Of a DNA stretch of 64,000 nucleotides, positions 1-14,549 are shown in pieces. Source of the stretch: Lates calcarifer (lineage: Eukaryota; Chordata; Actinopteri; Centropomidae); assembly GCF_001640805.2 (NCBI RefSeq), contig NC_066833.1, positions 9,738,473 to 9,802,472 on the forward strand, read 5' to 3'. Position numbers and translations under genes: made by a program. The notes under the pieces are model-generated. The model made no database searches. It saw only the letters and a program-made list of their open reading frames with translations, and was not told the DNA's origin. Position 1 is the first letter of the stretch. The number at the start of each line of letters is the position of its first letter.

Positions 1-3000
1 CATCTGTACACTAATTCAATATCCTCTGGAACTGTCAGCCCCGGGAAGTGCCTAAATAAAAAGTCTATCTAATCTTCAAGGTTGGACAGTGAAACCTGCT
101 CATATGAAAACGTTGGTGACTCTGAAATGAAGCACACAGCCTGATAACATCCTCTGAATGGAATGAAATAAAATGCACGAGGGAGCAAAATGCACAGCTA
201 CCATGAAGTAACATAAGAACATGCCTCTCTTATTCCTCTCGTCTGTTCCTGACCACTCCTACTAGGAATAAAAAGCAGAGGAGTCGAAGAAGGAAAACTA
301 TCTTTGTTCTGTTGCTATGCAGCGTTTGAATCATCATTAACCCACCTTGCCAATAAACTTCCAAGTTAGATATGATTTATTCCTGCGAGAAACAACACCC
401 CTTTTCTGAATAATGCAACACCTGTCAACATGATTTCTAGCTTTTGCAAAGGGAAACAGTGTGAGCTATAAGAGAACAGCTGATATAGTTGAATGGGTAC
501 AAAAATTCTGATGTTCTTTTATCTTTTTTGATGAATGACCAATTTGCCTTGATTCTGTTTTTGTTTTGTATCTGAAGACAACGGGATGTCCAAGAGTTTT
601 TACATCTCCAGGCAACATGCAACATGTAGTGTTCAGACAAAAGCATCTAGATATAGTAAAACTGAATGCAGTCTAAAATAAATGGAGAGATCTCTGACGA
701 TTTTCTCGGTAACCATTCAACCAAAAAACTCGGCATTAAACCCATAAAGTTTGAAGTTGATCGGCTGAGCAGTTGTCAAGAAAATCGAAATACAGACAGA
801 CAGAGACTCCTGCATTTATAATTCGATGTATAACTGCAAGAAAATAGATGTTCAAAACTGGGCAGTGAGTCTAATGCAAATAGATTTACAGTAACGGATG
901 GAGGAATCTACAATTGATGTTATATGGAAAACAACAAAAAAAAGAGGAACAGTGTTGCATGGCTTTGACTTGGCACCGCTTCTGCTTTGTAACGCTGACA
1001 CTGTCCAAAAAAAAGGAGGCACAGCCATTAAAAGACACTTTTATCCACCTCAAGCTCTGCTCAAAAGAATGTTGTGGAATTGCAAAGACTATCTAGAATG
1101 AGATAATAACCATTTTAGATCTCTCATGATTACTATTGATTTTTTATGATGACTGAAGTGGAGGCATGGGCTGTTGCCTTATTCTGAAGTGGCATTTTTC
1201 CCTCTGGGCTCACCATATAATAAGTAATAAACAAATAGTGTGAATTAAAACCATTTTGACACTTATTTTAAAAGCTAAATTAAATGAACAAGGTTATTAG
1301 TAAGGCCAACGGATGAGAGACACAGACAAAAAGCCTGATTTGATTGTGTTTCAATGGGTCAAACAATTGGCTAAGGGTGTCTGACTGATGAGCTATGATT
1401 CTTGTTTCTCATAGATTTCATCCATGTGATTTTGGCACATTCTTTAAGAGGACAATGTAAGAAGAGGGTTATTTTTGGATTCAGTCTGCCGGAGGGAAGC
1501 TATTCATTAGCACACTGAAGGGACAACAATGTCCTAATGCATGTATTATGTGTGTTAATGTAGATTTTATGCAGGTACAGATGGCTTCAATGAGGGACAC
1601 AAACTGACCACAGCTGATATAGATGGAGTACAATCTGTGTGAGGGAAAAAAAATCACCTTAAGAAAGTATATTTCTACTGACATACACCAGTGTTTAAGA
1701 CACATTACATCTTTGTATTCTTTTACTGACTATTATTATGTTATTACTGGGTGAAACCATGAGTCTGTCAGTAAACAATACGTCAGTCATCTCCTCCATA
1801 AGCTGTAGAGGGTGATTTGTTTCTCCCTTCCTCAGCTCATCAGAGGGGGCAGGGGTGTGGTGAGCTGCATGGTTAAAAGGAAGCAGGTTCATTGAAATAA
1901 GTCTTTTAAATTGATTTTCCCCCATTTTATCTGCAAATGTGCATGCAATATTAGATAAATGACATTAAAGCAGGAAGCAAATAGTGGAAAAAAAGTGGAG
2001 GAAAATGAAGTTGAGGTGTGAAGGCTGTGAGGGGAGATCAGTGGATCTTGAGCAGCTCCCAGTGGCTGATCTGACGACAATAGCCTGGGTAAAATCATCA
2101 CATTCTTTTGTGATTTTTGGACTTGGAGAGCCCATAGCCTGCCTTTTTGATTACACTGTTGTTTGGTATTATGGAGTTGAGATGATTCCAATTTCATGCA
2201 CTGCTGACCAATGTTATGGACGAGGTGAAGGAAAGTGTTATTTGTCAGATTTTGATGCAGTATACGCCTATGCAGGGGGGTGGGGGGAGTGTTTTTCCTG
2301 TCACTGGCCTACATGGTATGGTGAATTAGAATCATTAGCTTTAAAAACATTGGATACAAAAGCGCAAATCATACTTTTACTTTTCCCGTTTCATTATCTT
2401 TAAATATTAGTACATGCAGTCCTTTCCTCTCATTAGTTAAAAGTAAAATATTTTAAATTATTAATGAGGTTTGTTTCTACAATCATTTAGACTAAAAACT
2501 GCGGCTGAAAAGTAAAGTAACGTTGCAATGTCCTAGGGAGCAAGTAGATTTGACATTCCCATTATTATTGTTTGGATTCATCATGTATCATCAGTGATAT
2601 CTAACGACAAAAGGTGACAACCCTACTTTTTACTTAGGTGCAATCCCAACCCCCGAGATTCCCTAAAACATATGGACATTATAGTTTACATTGTAGGTTT
2701 TGTTGGATTAGACTAGTTGTTGTATTTTTATGAATTCTATTAATTAACTATTGTGTTCAAATGACCTCTGGGGATCCTTTAGGGGAGTAGCCACCTCCTG
2801 TAGATGACTGGCAGAATTATTAGGGGGAAAAAGCACTAAATTATGTTTGCAGAGTACTTTAAGCAGTTCCTCCGTTCACTGCTGAGTCAGATGGCAAAGA
2901 CAAGGTCAATGAGCATACTACACATAATTACAAGTGACTGTTTTAATAGAGAATATGTTTTAGGATATTCTCAGGATGATGGAAGTTAGTTTTAGGTTTC

Positions 3001-5175
3001 TGTTTTTGGCTCTAATATTCATTCAAGTTAACATTTTGTGCCGTTAAATGTGCTCATATGTCTTCCTTACACTATAAAGAGAAAAACTGATTTCCTCTCC
3101 AAACAGTAGGAGCTGTTTGTGTGGAAACAGGGTTGAGAACCCTTGTATCCTGTCATTACCTGTATTTCATATCACTGTCGTGAAATAGTAAGCAGTAGTA
3201 AGAAGTGAAACAGGTATCTGTTTATTAATCTTCAGTATCCTGAGACTACATAATCAATTAAAGGCAGAAAATGCCAACATCAAATTATTAGCTTATTTAC
3301 TTTCTAATTAAATTCAAACAGCGGGTAACAAAGAAAAATCTTTCCTGACTGTCTAAGCCCATTAAGGTAACCGAGCAGCTGTGTGGAGGCTCACCAGTTA
3401 AATACAAAATACAAAAAACAAATACTCAGCAGTATTGTTATACACATAAAGAAAATCTAGTGATAAAGTTTAATTATATGGGTGCATACACATCAATATT
3501 AGCTAAATTGCATGTGCTATAGTACATTAACACAACACAATAACACAAAAGAATCCATGTTAGAAAGAGAGACACCAGGACCAGTATTTTAAATGTTGTC
3601 TGGTCTTTCCATCTTAAATGATTTTGATAAGACAAAACAAATATTGATAGTCCCTGTTGAGTTTATCTGTAGGGTTAATTGTATCTTAACATGAAAAATT
3701 CTGAGTCTATGTCTATGGCATAATGAGAGAGTAGTAGAAAGTATGAGAATGATTTCCCAGCATGCATAGAGTGTACACTGAGTTAACTTCACTGAACTTA
3801 ACAAAAGCTTGAGAAACAGGGCCATATTTTCCTGAAACTGGGTGAGCACAAAAGAAAGTGTAAAAGTTACTGTGCTAACATTTGTGCCAACATGCTCCAT
3901 AACTGTGCACACAACTCACAGCAGACCAGACAGTATGCATGCACATCTCTGTACTGTGTAGGCTCCCTGTCCCTTGGTGACCTCATTTTCTTTGTGGCTC
4001 AGTACAGCCCTGCCCCTTCCAGACAAAATCCATAATTTCTATTTGATGGTGCAGTCAGCCCGGGCTTTCTGGAGGACACTGCCTGAAATTGATGTGTCTC
4101 ATTTCAGGTCTACTGAGGACGCCAATTACCCTTTGGAAACTCTTTGAGGAGGCTGGTGCAACACTCACTTTTTATCCTCGTTCTGTTGTTTTTGTCTTGC
4201 TCTCTATCTTTTCCCGACTGATTCCCTCCTCTCTCTGCACCGTCTTTCCAGGCCTAGCTCTGTCTAAATACTCTTTTCTGCCTCTACTGCATTATTCTGT
4301 CTTTTACTTCTTTTACACTGTCATACAAGTCTCAGCTGCATAATGATTTTGGTCTGATAACAGTGGACAACCTTATATTTTTATGAGTACATTGTAATAT
4401 ACTGGGCCCGAGCTGTGTACTTGAGTTCAGATCTGTATTTGCAGAGCTACAGGACTTCTGACTGTGCTACAAGTTAGGAGATAAAAAGACAGAGAGGGAA
4501 GAGATTCAGTCTCAGATTTACTCTATTGCCTCTGAATATTAACTGACCAGCATCAGTGAATGTGTGGTTCAGCTACAGAGGATCATTATCACTCCAATCA
4601 AACAGAAATTATTAGAACACAACAACTACTCTGTAGTAAATGGCTCCGTATGGTCAATATATCGATTGGACGGTTGTATGTGTTCCTGTTCAACCAAGAT
4701 TTAATTAGCTGAAACAAAACCTATTAAAAAGATCCTGTACAGGGCAACCTGAGAAGAGCCCATTCCACATGGGTGTAAAAATGCTCTGAGCAGCAAGTCC
4801 ATGGATCGACTACTGGCCAGCAGAAAAAAAACTAAACAAAAACATGTACATGCTAGTGTATGTGGGGTATTTATTTTCTACATGAGTGACAACTCCTGTC
4901 TAAGGACATGTAGAGACGGTTATAACAGAGTTGCACACCGTACAACCTACCAAGATTTTTTAAAGACTTTTTTTCCACTTAGAACACTAAACATGATCAA
5001 GGGTGGCTTTACTGTTCTGGCCAACTACTGTTTCCTGGTCTTTGGAGCCCAGTGATTTCACTATGACTCCTAAAGACAAAGGTCAGCCAACAGGCAGAGA
5101 GTTCTTTGTATTAAAGATGGTCTCCTTAATCATTCTTTCATCCTGTTGTAATAATAATGAAATCAAACAACTCAC
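1..5175. other. Non-coding stretch (dnah7 intron or flank)
   Basis: No convincing exon was found on either strand. The next dnah7 exons, encoding the end of the linker and the first AAA module, should lie on the minus strand below 5176, but none of their conserved motifs appear. The longest open frame here (about 139 codons at 1984-2403, plus strand) has no recognisable family and normal non-coding composition. The region is AT-rich and includes one possible LINE-tail fragment near 716-835. It may be one unusually long dnah7 intron or sequence beyond a truncated gene. Confidence 0.5.
716..835 (+). repeat. Possible non-LTR retrotransposon 3' tail fragment
   Basis: A run reading like GTTTGAAGTTGATCGGCTGA, followed by a GACAGACAGAGAC stretch and ending in ATTTATAATTCGATG, resembles the 3' ends of RTE-like LINEs, which commonly carry a 'gaagttgatcgg ... 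acagacagac' signature. No coding remnant was seen beside it. The assignment rests on remembered resemblance only. Confidence 0.3.
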
Positions 5176-8100
5176 CAGGGAAACTTGCTTCATGGTGTCC
5201 CTCCAGGTTTTGTCAACGGTTGTGAAACGGCGTCCCTCCTCAGGCATCTGAGTCATGATGTCTGGGGAGCTGAATATGGGCTCAAGGTAAAGCCAGGTGG
5301 ACTGCACCTTTAACCATTCATCCAGGATCTCCTGGAGGAGAAGCAACTTGCCCTCCCATTCCCTAGAGGAGAAAATGATAATGTGTGGAGTGGGATCTAC
5401 TTTTAACATGTCAAGAAGGTTAAACATTTAAATAACTCAGTAGCTACTGAAAATAACTACTCATTCAGCTTAATGTCACAGATGTTAAGGGTGTATGGGA
5501 ACCCTAGATGTGTGTTTGTATTTTGCATTTGATGCCAGATATCCTGTGCTTTGTGGTTAGTACCAGCAGCTGGCTTTATCCTCACTGCGGTAACATCTTC
5601 TCCCACCCACCAAGCTAGATAATGGCATTACAAAGTTTTCATGTGATATTACAAAAAAAGGTCATCAGAAACTTAGCATTACAGTAACTGCTTTAGCATC
5701 CTGCCCAATAATACATAATACATTTAAAAAGCTGCAGGGGATCCTGTGTCAAACTGTGCTTGGCAGAAACATAATATTGCAACAATCGCACAAATTAGAG
5801 GATGAGGAATTTTTTATGATTTGCTGAACTCAGAGGGAGATAAAAAGTGAAAAGTAATGAATGAATTATGCAGTATGCTCAATTGAAATCATTGTTTTCT
5901 AAGTATCACAGAGAATATTTGAATTATAGTTCCAAGACAAACAAACAATTCAGGTCTTCAGAAAGAGGTACTGTTGATTCATTGTTCCACAAATTTAAAT
6001 GCTCCAGCTCAGACACCATGGGAGACCGACTGTCACTCACCTCTGTAGAGTGGGGTAGAATACTGAAAGGCTCTTTAGCAATTTTTAAATTAATAGACTT
6101 TTTATTACCCCATTAAAAAATTAAGGTCCTCTGGTGCCTGGTGGCACAGTTGTGGGTAAGTAGGTACTTTACTACATATGCTGTGGCATTTATATAATTC
6201 ACTGTCAGTCTATGAATATACATTTATTTATTTATTTGCTCTAGTTTACTACTTGTTCAGTGATACAGTTATTGTAAAAAACAAATTATGGAACAAGTTA
6301 ACTTTAGAGGTTAGGGTCTTTTAGTTGCTATATAATCTAAATATATTTCAATGATTTGCTCTCCCAAACGAGTGGAGCAAAATGAGCAAAGCTAATCTTA
6401 TTTCTTACCGTATCTCCACCTCAAAAGGCTTAATGAAGGGTGAGCCCCTCATGGTTTGTGTCTTCACAATATGATCGTCCAGAAGCATCTGGATTTCGTC
6501 CACAGAGGACAGGATGGAGGTGCCCGTCTCTCGGTAGGCCAGGAGGCTGAACTCCATGTCGCCCCACTCACCAGCCATTTTCTCCATGGCCTTTTCCAGG
6601 GAGTACTCCTTGCTGGCTGCCTCACTGATTCCCTCAAAGCTGGTCAGGTGCTGCTCCAGGCGCATGGACAGGAACTGAGCCACACAGGCCTGATCGTCAG
6701 CCTGGCTGCAGGGAGACGCCAGCGATCTCGGACATGGCATCCCAGTGGCGGTCACGCAGGCCTGGGTTACACAGCACCTATGAAGAAAGCAAAAGTAGCT
6801 ATGATTCAAATAATCAAAGCCATTTTGACTTCTGTACATAATAAATGATACTGTTAGGGTCTTACCTGCACCATAGGAATGTGCTCCTTGAAGTCCTCCA
6901 CCTTAGCCTTCATAGTGGTGGCTATGCTCAGGGCTTTGGGAACTTCAGAGAAGCCTTTCTCCAGCTTGTACAGAGTGCGCCAGTAGTTACCAACATCTCC
7001 TTCTACCTAGATGGGTGGAGTTTAAATTACAAAGACACTGTAAATAACTTAAATGGCTAGAAATATTCATACTGTATATATATGGACTGAGGACAGAGGT
7101 CAGTCAGAAGACAAAATGGCTACCATAAGAAAAAGAGAGTTGTCTTGCTTTAACATAACAGTATACTCAGAAACGTGGACAAGCATGTCTCTGTCTTCAA
7201 CAAGAGATATCTCACTTCACACAAATGCTAGGTGGAAGCCCATAAATGAGTGTGTAGGTATTTGTGTGTGAGTATGTGAAAGAAGCAGCTTTTAAATTAG
7301 CAGTAGTGTTACTGTTGATGAAACCAGAATAACTGAAGATTTCTGCATATTAACAGATTAAATTAAGAGGGAGAGAGTTTTCAAAGCTTTCAAAAAATAC
7401 AGCGTTTCAAACAAAGAATAATCTCCAGATTCCTCTGTTACCACTGACAATCACCACTTATCTATGGGAACACACACCCACCATGAGGACACTAACTCTT
7501 TTTTACTGCAGAACAGTTTCACCCTTCTTTACACAGGTTGACAGCACCCAGTCATTCACTGCTTAGAGAACTTAATGATGAGCTACACTAACAGAAATGC
7601 GTGTTTTGAAATCAGTGAAGTGTGAGAAGTGATGGGAGGCAGCTTTTTCACACTTAGTTTTCTTCCTGAGCTGCCTCTGAAGGGCTCACACTTTCACAGT
7701 GCTAAATATGCTATCCCTATAGAAATACTGTTACAGACTTTGACAATTCATGTGGCAGTTCATTAGCAGCCTAATTAAACTAGGTTTAATTAATAGGCAT
7801 GCACAACAGAAACATTCCCAGTATATTTTCAGTATTTCTGATTGAATATGATTTTGAAAAACAAACATAACAGGACTTTAAATGGCTTCTGTAGTTTCTC
7901 CAGCATCCACATCTATATATAACTCATTCAAACTTTAAAGTACATTCAACGGCACAAAGCAGCACTGGAGCTGTAACAAAGATAAAGTGATGTCATTGTC
8001 AAGCAGCTTCATATTCATACAGTGTTTGTTGTGAACTCAAGATAAAGTCATTTTTCCACTGCTCGTACCTTGTCTGGGTTCACACCAGTGAGTGGCCCGT

Positions 8101-11100
8101 GGAGCCACTGCTCATACTGGTTTTGGAAATCAGTGGCTGTCTCATAGAGACGCAGGAAAGGTGTGAGCTTATCCTGGATCTTCTTACGCTCTGGGTACTG
8201 GGAAACAGACCAGCCGTAGGCCTCCTCCTCTAGATTGAAATCATTAATCTTCCCAGAGTGGTAAAATGGTTGGAAGAGCAGGAAGGATAGAGCGAGGAAA
8301 GAAGTAAAGAAATAAAAAGAAAAGATAGATGGATAAATGAGTGTCAGTGTATGGATGACAAACACCTGATGAAGACTGTTACAGCTCCTGTGAGTGAACA
8401 TTACTACAGCCAATGCTGCCATCTAGAGGTTAAATACTTAAAAGCACATACTGTAATCCAGTGCAACAATACACTGGAGAAGGAATGTAAAATAAAATCA
8501 AATACTCAGCTTTGATCACACCACACAATGGGATCTCACAAACTATGGTCATTGCTATACATTAGAGATTACTTCCACTGTTTCTCGAGTCATATATTTT
8601 TGAGTAATAAAGTCCTGCTGTACCTTATCTGAGGCTAACTCCAGTTTAGCATTAAGGGCCTGGGCTTTCTTCAAGTACTTGCTGAGATCTGTCAGCTCAC
8701 CGAAGGTGGTAAACTCCTCCACCTGTGCACTGTAGCTCTCCAACTCTTCCACAAAGCGCTCACGGCACATCTGGAATGAACACACACACACAGGAACACA
8801 CACTTTGTTTTCTAGCAATTAACTTTTTTCCCCCACTTTACCTTGACATTAACTATTTAATCAGACAGTTCTACAGTTTGGATGCAAAGATATCCAGTAC
8901 ATTCAGCAGAGAGCAGTAATTCAATAGAAAACAATAGATTAGGAGAAACACAGACCTTGAGGGCACTCTGATATTGCTCTCTCTTTTCAGTCATGATGTG
9001 TTGGTGCTCTCTGAAGATGGATGGCATGCGCTTAAACCACTGGATGGTCTCTGTGTTGAGCTTCATCTCCAGTGGTGAGAGGGTGACAAAGTCCATCAGG
9101 AAACACAGCTGTGTGTTGGAGTCTGCCAGTCTTTGCTCCAACATGGGCATCTCTGTGGTCTCCACCTTATTCATGTAGGCCTGGATGGGAGCACAGGGTG
9201 ATACAATCCGGTGTCGTATTTCATTTAAACAGCGACAATAGTTTATAATAGAAGGGTGAAATGAAAGATAGCATAAAATGAAAAATGTTCAGGCTTTCTG
9301 TAGCATAAGGTTTATATTGGCCCGACAGCCTTTAACAAAAAGCATCCTGCACCAAAAGAAAAGATTTTAAAAAATGCTAAATAAGTTACCTTAAGCTCCA
9401 TCAGTTTCTGTGTGTCAGGTGGGGTGCTCAGTGCCTTCTCTGCAATCTTCTCAAATTCATTACAGAGCCTGTGAGAGGGAGGGCATTAATTCAGTGATAT
9501 ATACAAAGGGTCTCACAGATGTACAATCTTATTATGGCACAGCTTGGAGCTAAAAAGCACCACTGGGATAAAGCAGCTAACTCTGGGTCTGAAAACAAAA
9601 ACAGTACCAATAGATGTCCCCTGTGACCTGCACGCTGGGCCTCATGCAAGGACATTTCTGTAGTCTTGTACTAAAATGCCTCACAGAAAATAATCAGAGA
9701 ATTTTAGGACAAATGTTCAAAGTCAGATTTACCAAACTCTGTTGTACAAACTTTTCACAAATCACTCCTTTTAGACTGATGAATACCACCTGTTCATGAA
9801 GAGAAGTGCATCCATCAGATTTGATAATTAGTGTAATCAACCCCTATAACTTCACACATTCAGCAGAGTCAGTAGTTGTATTAGAGCACCCAAAACATTC
9901 AGAAAATGCTAACAGTAAATCTGTCAGAGGTGTGTCATTGGAAACTGCTGTTCATCCCTGTCAGCTTTAAAAAAATGATAACTAGCTTCAGCTGGCATTT
10001 TGAAATGTTTTCATGTTTTCATTGAACTGACTTCTTGTTGATTTCCTGATGATCCTGGAGCATGCGTGTGATCAGTTTCTGCTGTAGCTCCTGAGCACGC
10101 TTGATAAGAGACTGGATCAGCTTATGGGACTGGATCTCAAACATACCGAGACGTACAACCTAAAACCCACAGCAAAGGTCAGGGACACAATAAATATATA
10201 TCAAGAAAATGCCCTGTGACATATGTAGAAGACAGCAAATTTTCAATTAAGCAGTGAGTTGTACTCACAGTCAGCATCAAGATTTACAGACTGTTGCTTT
10301 TGAGATTTGAAAATAGTTGTTGTTGTTTACACACACATTATAATGTTTGTCTCATTTTTGGTGACTACCACCTTGCTGATCAAGTACCTTGCATGATGTG
10401 AACTGGATCTGGTCAGCCAGCTGCTGATAGTGAATCACCTCCATCATGATTTCCTGGAAGGAGTGTTGCTCACTGAGGAACTCCTCCACATCTTCCTCCG
10501 CCTGCCTGGACACCAGTGTGACGTATTTATCATACTCATGGACATACTCCTTGGGCTTGACGCACTCGGCCCAGAACACCCTGTGCTACCTCCTCCTGCT
10601 GGGCCTCAAGGATCTCCGGCAGGATGATGGGCTTTAGGGTGCTGCCAAATTGGGAGCCTGGCTGGGAAGGTATTAAGTAGAGTTTACATGGGGTTTTTGT
10701 TCAGGGGTAAAAGAAGACAATATAGGTAGTTCTTCATAGATGTCACAGACACACACACTTTTCTTACCCACTCAGGGAACAGTTTGGTTTCCAGTCGAGG
10801 CACCATGCTGATCGACCTGAGCATGAACTCATAGACATTAATGAAGGCCTCCTCATACAGTTTGAAGTCCGGTTCAAACTTGATCTCCCTGTCCTCCAGG
10901 ATCAGATGCAGCACAAAGCCTGAGTGCTCATAGGCTCGCTCTGATTGCTACAATGGTGGAGAACAAACCAAAGCAAGGAAAAAGAATGAATCAAGAAATT
11001 AACCTTAAAACTGTCTGCCTATTCATCTAATTAAGAGTCTGAAGTTTTTAAGCTTTCCTCTACCAGGTCTTGGGAAATCAGGCTTGTATAGTCCCTCATT

Positions 11101-14100
11101 GAGTCTATTGCAAGGCTCTGCAGCTGGGAGGTCATCAGTGCAGCCACACAGTTGAAGAAAGACGATAGCTTGGCCATGTTGCTAGGGGCAGGCACCAGCT
11201 TGCGTCTAAACCCCTGGTAGTAAATGTTTTGCACTTCAGGAATCCAACTGATATAGAAAACAGATGGATTAAGATTATATTCAGGGACTGTGTTGGTATG
11301 TACTCAGCATACGTGCAAATGTCAGATAGTCATAACACAAAATAACCCATAACCTAACTGTTGGATTAGTGTTGTTGATCTACACCGACTTCTAATGTAG
11401 CTAATGTTAGTCACATATGTTAATGTACTCAAATATATGATTCACAAAACACACCTGGGTATGTGGAAGAGAACATGTGCTGTATTAGCTGATATAATAG
11501 CTTCTGATGCCTACCAACAATATTAATCCAAAACAGCCATATTTCACTTAAAGCTGTATTTGCTTATATTATCCTGAGCAACAGAAATATAATCTAGAAA
11601 TTTTTAGATTGCTTTTGTTTTTCAAAAATGACATTATGTTTCTTTTTGTATATAAATATTCCTCAGCTCTGCTCAATGCACATTTATTAAATCTGTTCAT
11701 CAATCCCACAATTATTACAAGAAATATTTATTCTAACTGCTGTTTAACAAAGAACAGATTTCTTGGTGTTAAATGAGGATGTGGACTCACTTTTTGAAGA
11801 GGATTCCTCTGGCATTATCAACATGTCTGGTGACAATTTGCTGGAACGCAGACAGCTCCATGGACTCCTCTCTGCTGTGAAACTCCTGTACATCGATTAG
11901 ACGGACATCTCTGCAAGGAGGTCATCCAACAGGGTAAGATGATGATATGGTTGATAGCTGAGCATTTGCAAATACTGCTTCGGAGCTTATAAATACTGTA
12001 AAGGGTCTGGGGCAGTCCCCAAAAGTAACCTGAAGACTGATTTTGCATTTATTTAGTATATTTCCAGTAGAATGTCTTCTCCACAGTATAAATGTATGCC
12101 TTGCATCACTTCTCTGGCACTGTATGTGCTCATTGTCTTCATACCATGAGAATCACTTATTTTTGTTACATGTTGTGCTCCTGACTTGTGATAAAAGTAT
12201 TAAAAAGATAACATGATGAAAAATATTTTAAGAAGTAAAAATCAAACATTTGATTGTTTTTTATTTAGTTAAAATAGTAAACTTGATGAAGCTAAGGTGG
12301 GATGTACTTTCAATCGAAGTTTAAAAAGGAAAGATACCATAGCAAACTTACTTGTAAGAGACATGCCAAAGATACAGCACTTGTAGCATAGTCGGGTTGA
12401 TAGAGTGAAGATTATCTCTCATCCTCTTTCGGGCATGGACAAAGGATTTGTTCCATGGTTTTGGCAAAACCTCCACTCTGACAGTGAGAGATAACAGAGG
12501 GACTATAAAGAAGAGGCTGTATACCTCTCACAAGGTAAAGGTGCAACATTCTGCATAACATCCCGCTGACTTACTCAAGTCTGTGAGGGGGCAGATCTTT
12601 CACTTTGTCCTCATCACTTTCTCTTGAATCTCTGAATGTGTATTTCACTGCAATCAACAAAGAATGTCAAAGCAAACAATATTTTAGCAGAAAATTCTTA
12701 TGATTTGCAAATATCCAGTCTCCACAGATTTTGGGGTGAATAAAATAAATACAGATTGCGGTCTTGACGCTGAGCAAGTAGTCCTCCCTGATCTCATTGA
12801 CCAGCAGCTCCAGTGGTGCGTTCAGGCTCCTCAGGTGGCAGGGGACCAATGACAGAATATTCGTCAGCCAAAAGTCCTCGAGAGGAGACACATTCTCCAG
12901 ATCTATCCCGTTCTGGATGTAGTAGTTATATTTCTGACAGGACAGAACATCATAAACCATTTTCAGTAATGGTACTCTAACCTACTGCACATACTGCCTG
13001 AGCTTAGTGCAGGCAAGAATTCCAATAATATGTAATAATATATATTTGTAAGTGAAGATAAAGATTGCACTCAGAAAGAAACTTACTGTACCTAGCAACT
13101 GCAACCACTGAGACCAACAAAACAAAACAATGATAAAGGCTATATCAAGTGTCTTGAAAAGATTATCTCAAAGACGGCTGGGTACAGTGTGTTCCTTTTG
13201 GAAACATGACAAATAATGTGATATAATACATATATTTCAACCAGTGGGCACTGCACTTTTACCATTTCACTGTCACTCTGTGGTGTAAACTGGAGAGAGC
13301 TGCCATCCTCCCCCTCCTGCTGACTAAAAAGAACAGGAAAAATGATTGACATATACAGTGTTTACTACCCTAAGCAGTGTAATGTAGCAGCTGTTTAGTA
13401 GCTATGGTTTACAGTACAAAATGGCCATTAAACATGTCATTTTATCTAAGTGCTTAGTTAGTCATGTCCTTCCTGTGCTGCCAAGACATATAAAGGAAAC
13501 AGAACTGGCATGACAGACAGATTACAAAGCTTAAAAGATTATAAAAATGGTGCAACTCACCATATGAATTTAATCAGAGTTTCACGGAGAGTCTTGTGTT
13601 TTTTATTGAGTTTTGTGCGGGTGCTGCTGCAGTGCTTGGACATCCCAGGGATCTGCACTGTCTTTCTGCTCTGCAACAGGTTTTGGCGTCTGCCATAACT
13701 TGTACTTGTCCACTGACTGTCACCTCACTCAGCACATCTCCTACAGCACACAATTAGCAAACAAAAATATAAACAAATGCAGCAGCATTTAGGAATATAA
13801 GCCTCTTGGCACACAGCGGCACACGTGCAATATCTTGTGTAATATTCTGTATGGCTCTTGTTTTTCTTTCTTCTTGATTTCATTTGTCCCGTTTAATTTT
13901 ATTTTAACTCATATTTGGTGTTGGTTTGCTGTAACAAAGCAATTCCCTGTCAAGGATCAATAAAGTACTATTCTATTCTATTCTATCATACTCTATTACT
14001 TTGGTATGAAACCAATATTTTTTTCCAGAGTGAAAAATGTTATTTTAATTTAAAAAGTGAACCCACTTTGTACAGCTTCTTCAGCTCCTTGAGGTTTCTG

Positions 14101-14496
14101 TTTAACTGGGGGACACGGCGAAAATGAAGGTTTGGTTTCCATCCACGGCCGTTTTCTGTGAACCTGGACAACGAACTTAAACATTAGTTTGGTGTTTACA
14201 TGAACACGTTAGATGCATTTGGATTAAATACAAATATGCAACCTAAAAAACCTAAAGAAATGGCTATGTAAAAGACACCAACGTCGACATTTGACCGTAA
14301 GATAACTGAAAAGGTTAACTTGGTGTAATGTCCGGTAAGTGGCACAGTCAGTTAAAAGTTTTAGGTTTAAGACATTTTCCAGCCTACATAACGTAACGTT
14401 TGCTCATTTAGCGCTTATTTAACTTACCTGTTGTGGGTTTTGTGGTAAGAAAGCTACACTGTTCGTAATATTTGCGTTTTTCCGCGCTAAACTCAT
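5176..14496 (-). CDS. dnah7: Axonemal dynein heavy chain 7-like, 5' part (tail and linker)
   Basis: Single-headed inner-arm dynein heavy chain of motile cilia. Nineteen exons are visible: 14428-14496, 14067-14163, 13561-13670, 13263-13323, 12753-12933, 12575-12647, 12352-12477, 11791-11910, 11064-11247, 10768-10947, 10388-10661, 10032-10159, 9390-9468, 8956-9180, 8624-8770, 8069-8248, 6866-7006, 6409-6777 and 5176-5362. They give about 976 codons of a protein usually near 4000. Hallmarks are [60 protein letters not shown] and [14 protein letters not shown], which match the DNAH7 tail and linker better than DNAH3 or DNAH12. The ATG at 14496 begins [10 protein letters not shown] and follows X-box motifs. 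No AAA motor domain is present. Three homopolymer insertions (6701, 10579, 14152) shift the frame; removing one base from each closes all exon phases. It could be a 5' fragment or pseudogene, or an intact gene with assembly errors and a long next intron. Confidence 0.85.
13915..13992 (+). repeat. Retroelement-type tail with (TTCTA)n microsatellite
   Basis: The sequence AATTCCCTGTCAAGGATCAA is followed by TAAAGTA and a short array of CTATT pentamers. Many fish LINEs and SINEs end in a 'ttccc..ggatcaataaagt' tail plus a simple repeat. It lies in intron 2 of dnah7, between exons 13561-13670 and 14067-14163. Family not assigned. Confidence 0.4.
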
Positions 14497-14549
14497 ATTT
14501 GTGCAATGTTATCATACGCTAACGTTCGCTCTTTAACAAACCTCTGTGT

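Noticed and set aside
1984..2403. 139-codon plus-strand open frame
   Set aside because: No recognisable motif, no splice or promoter context, and composition like the surrounding intronic DNA.
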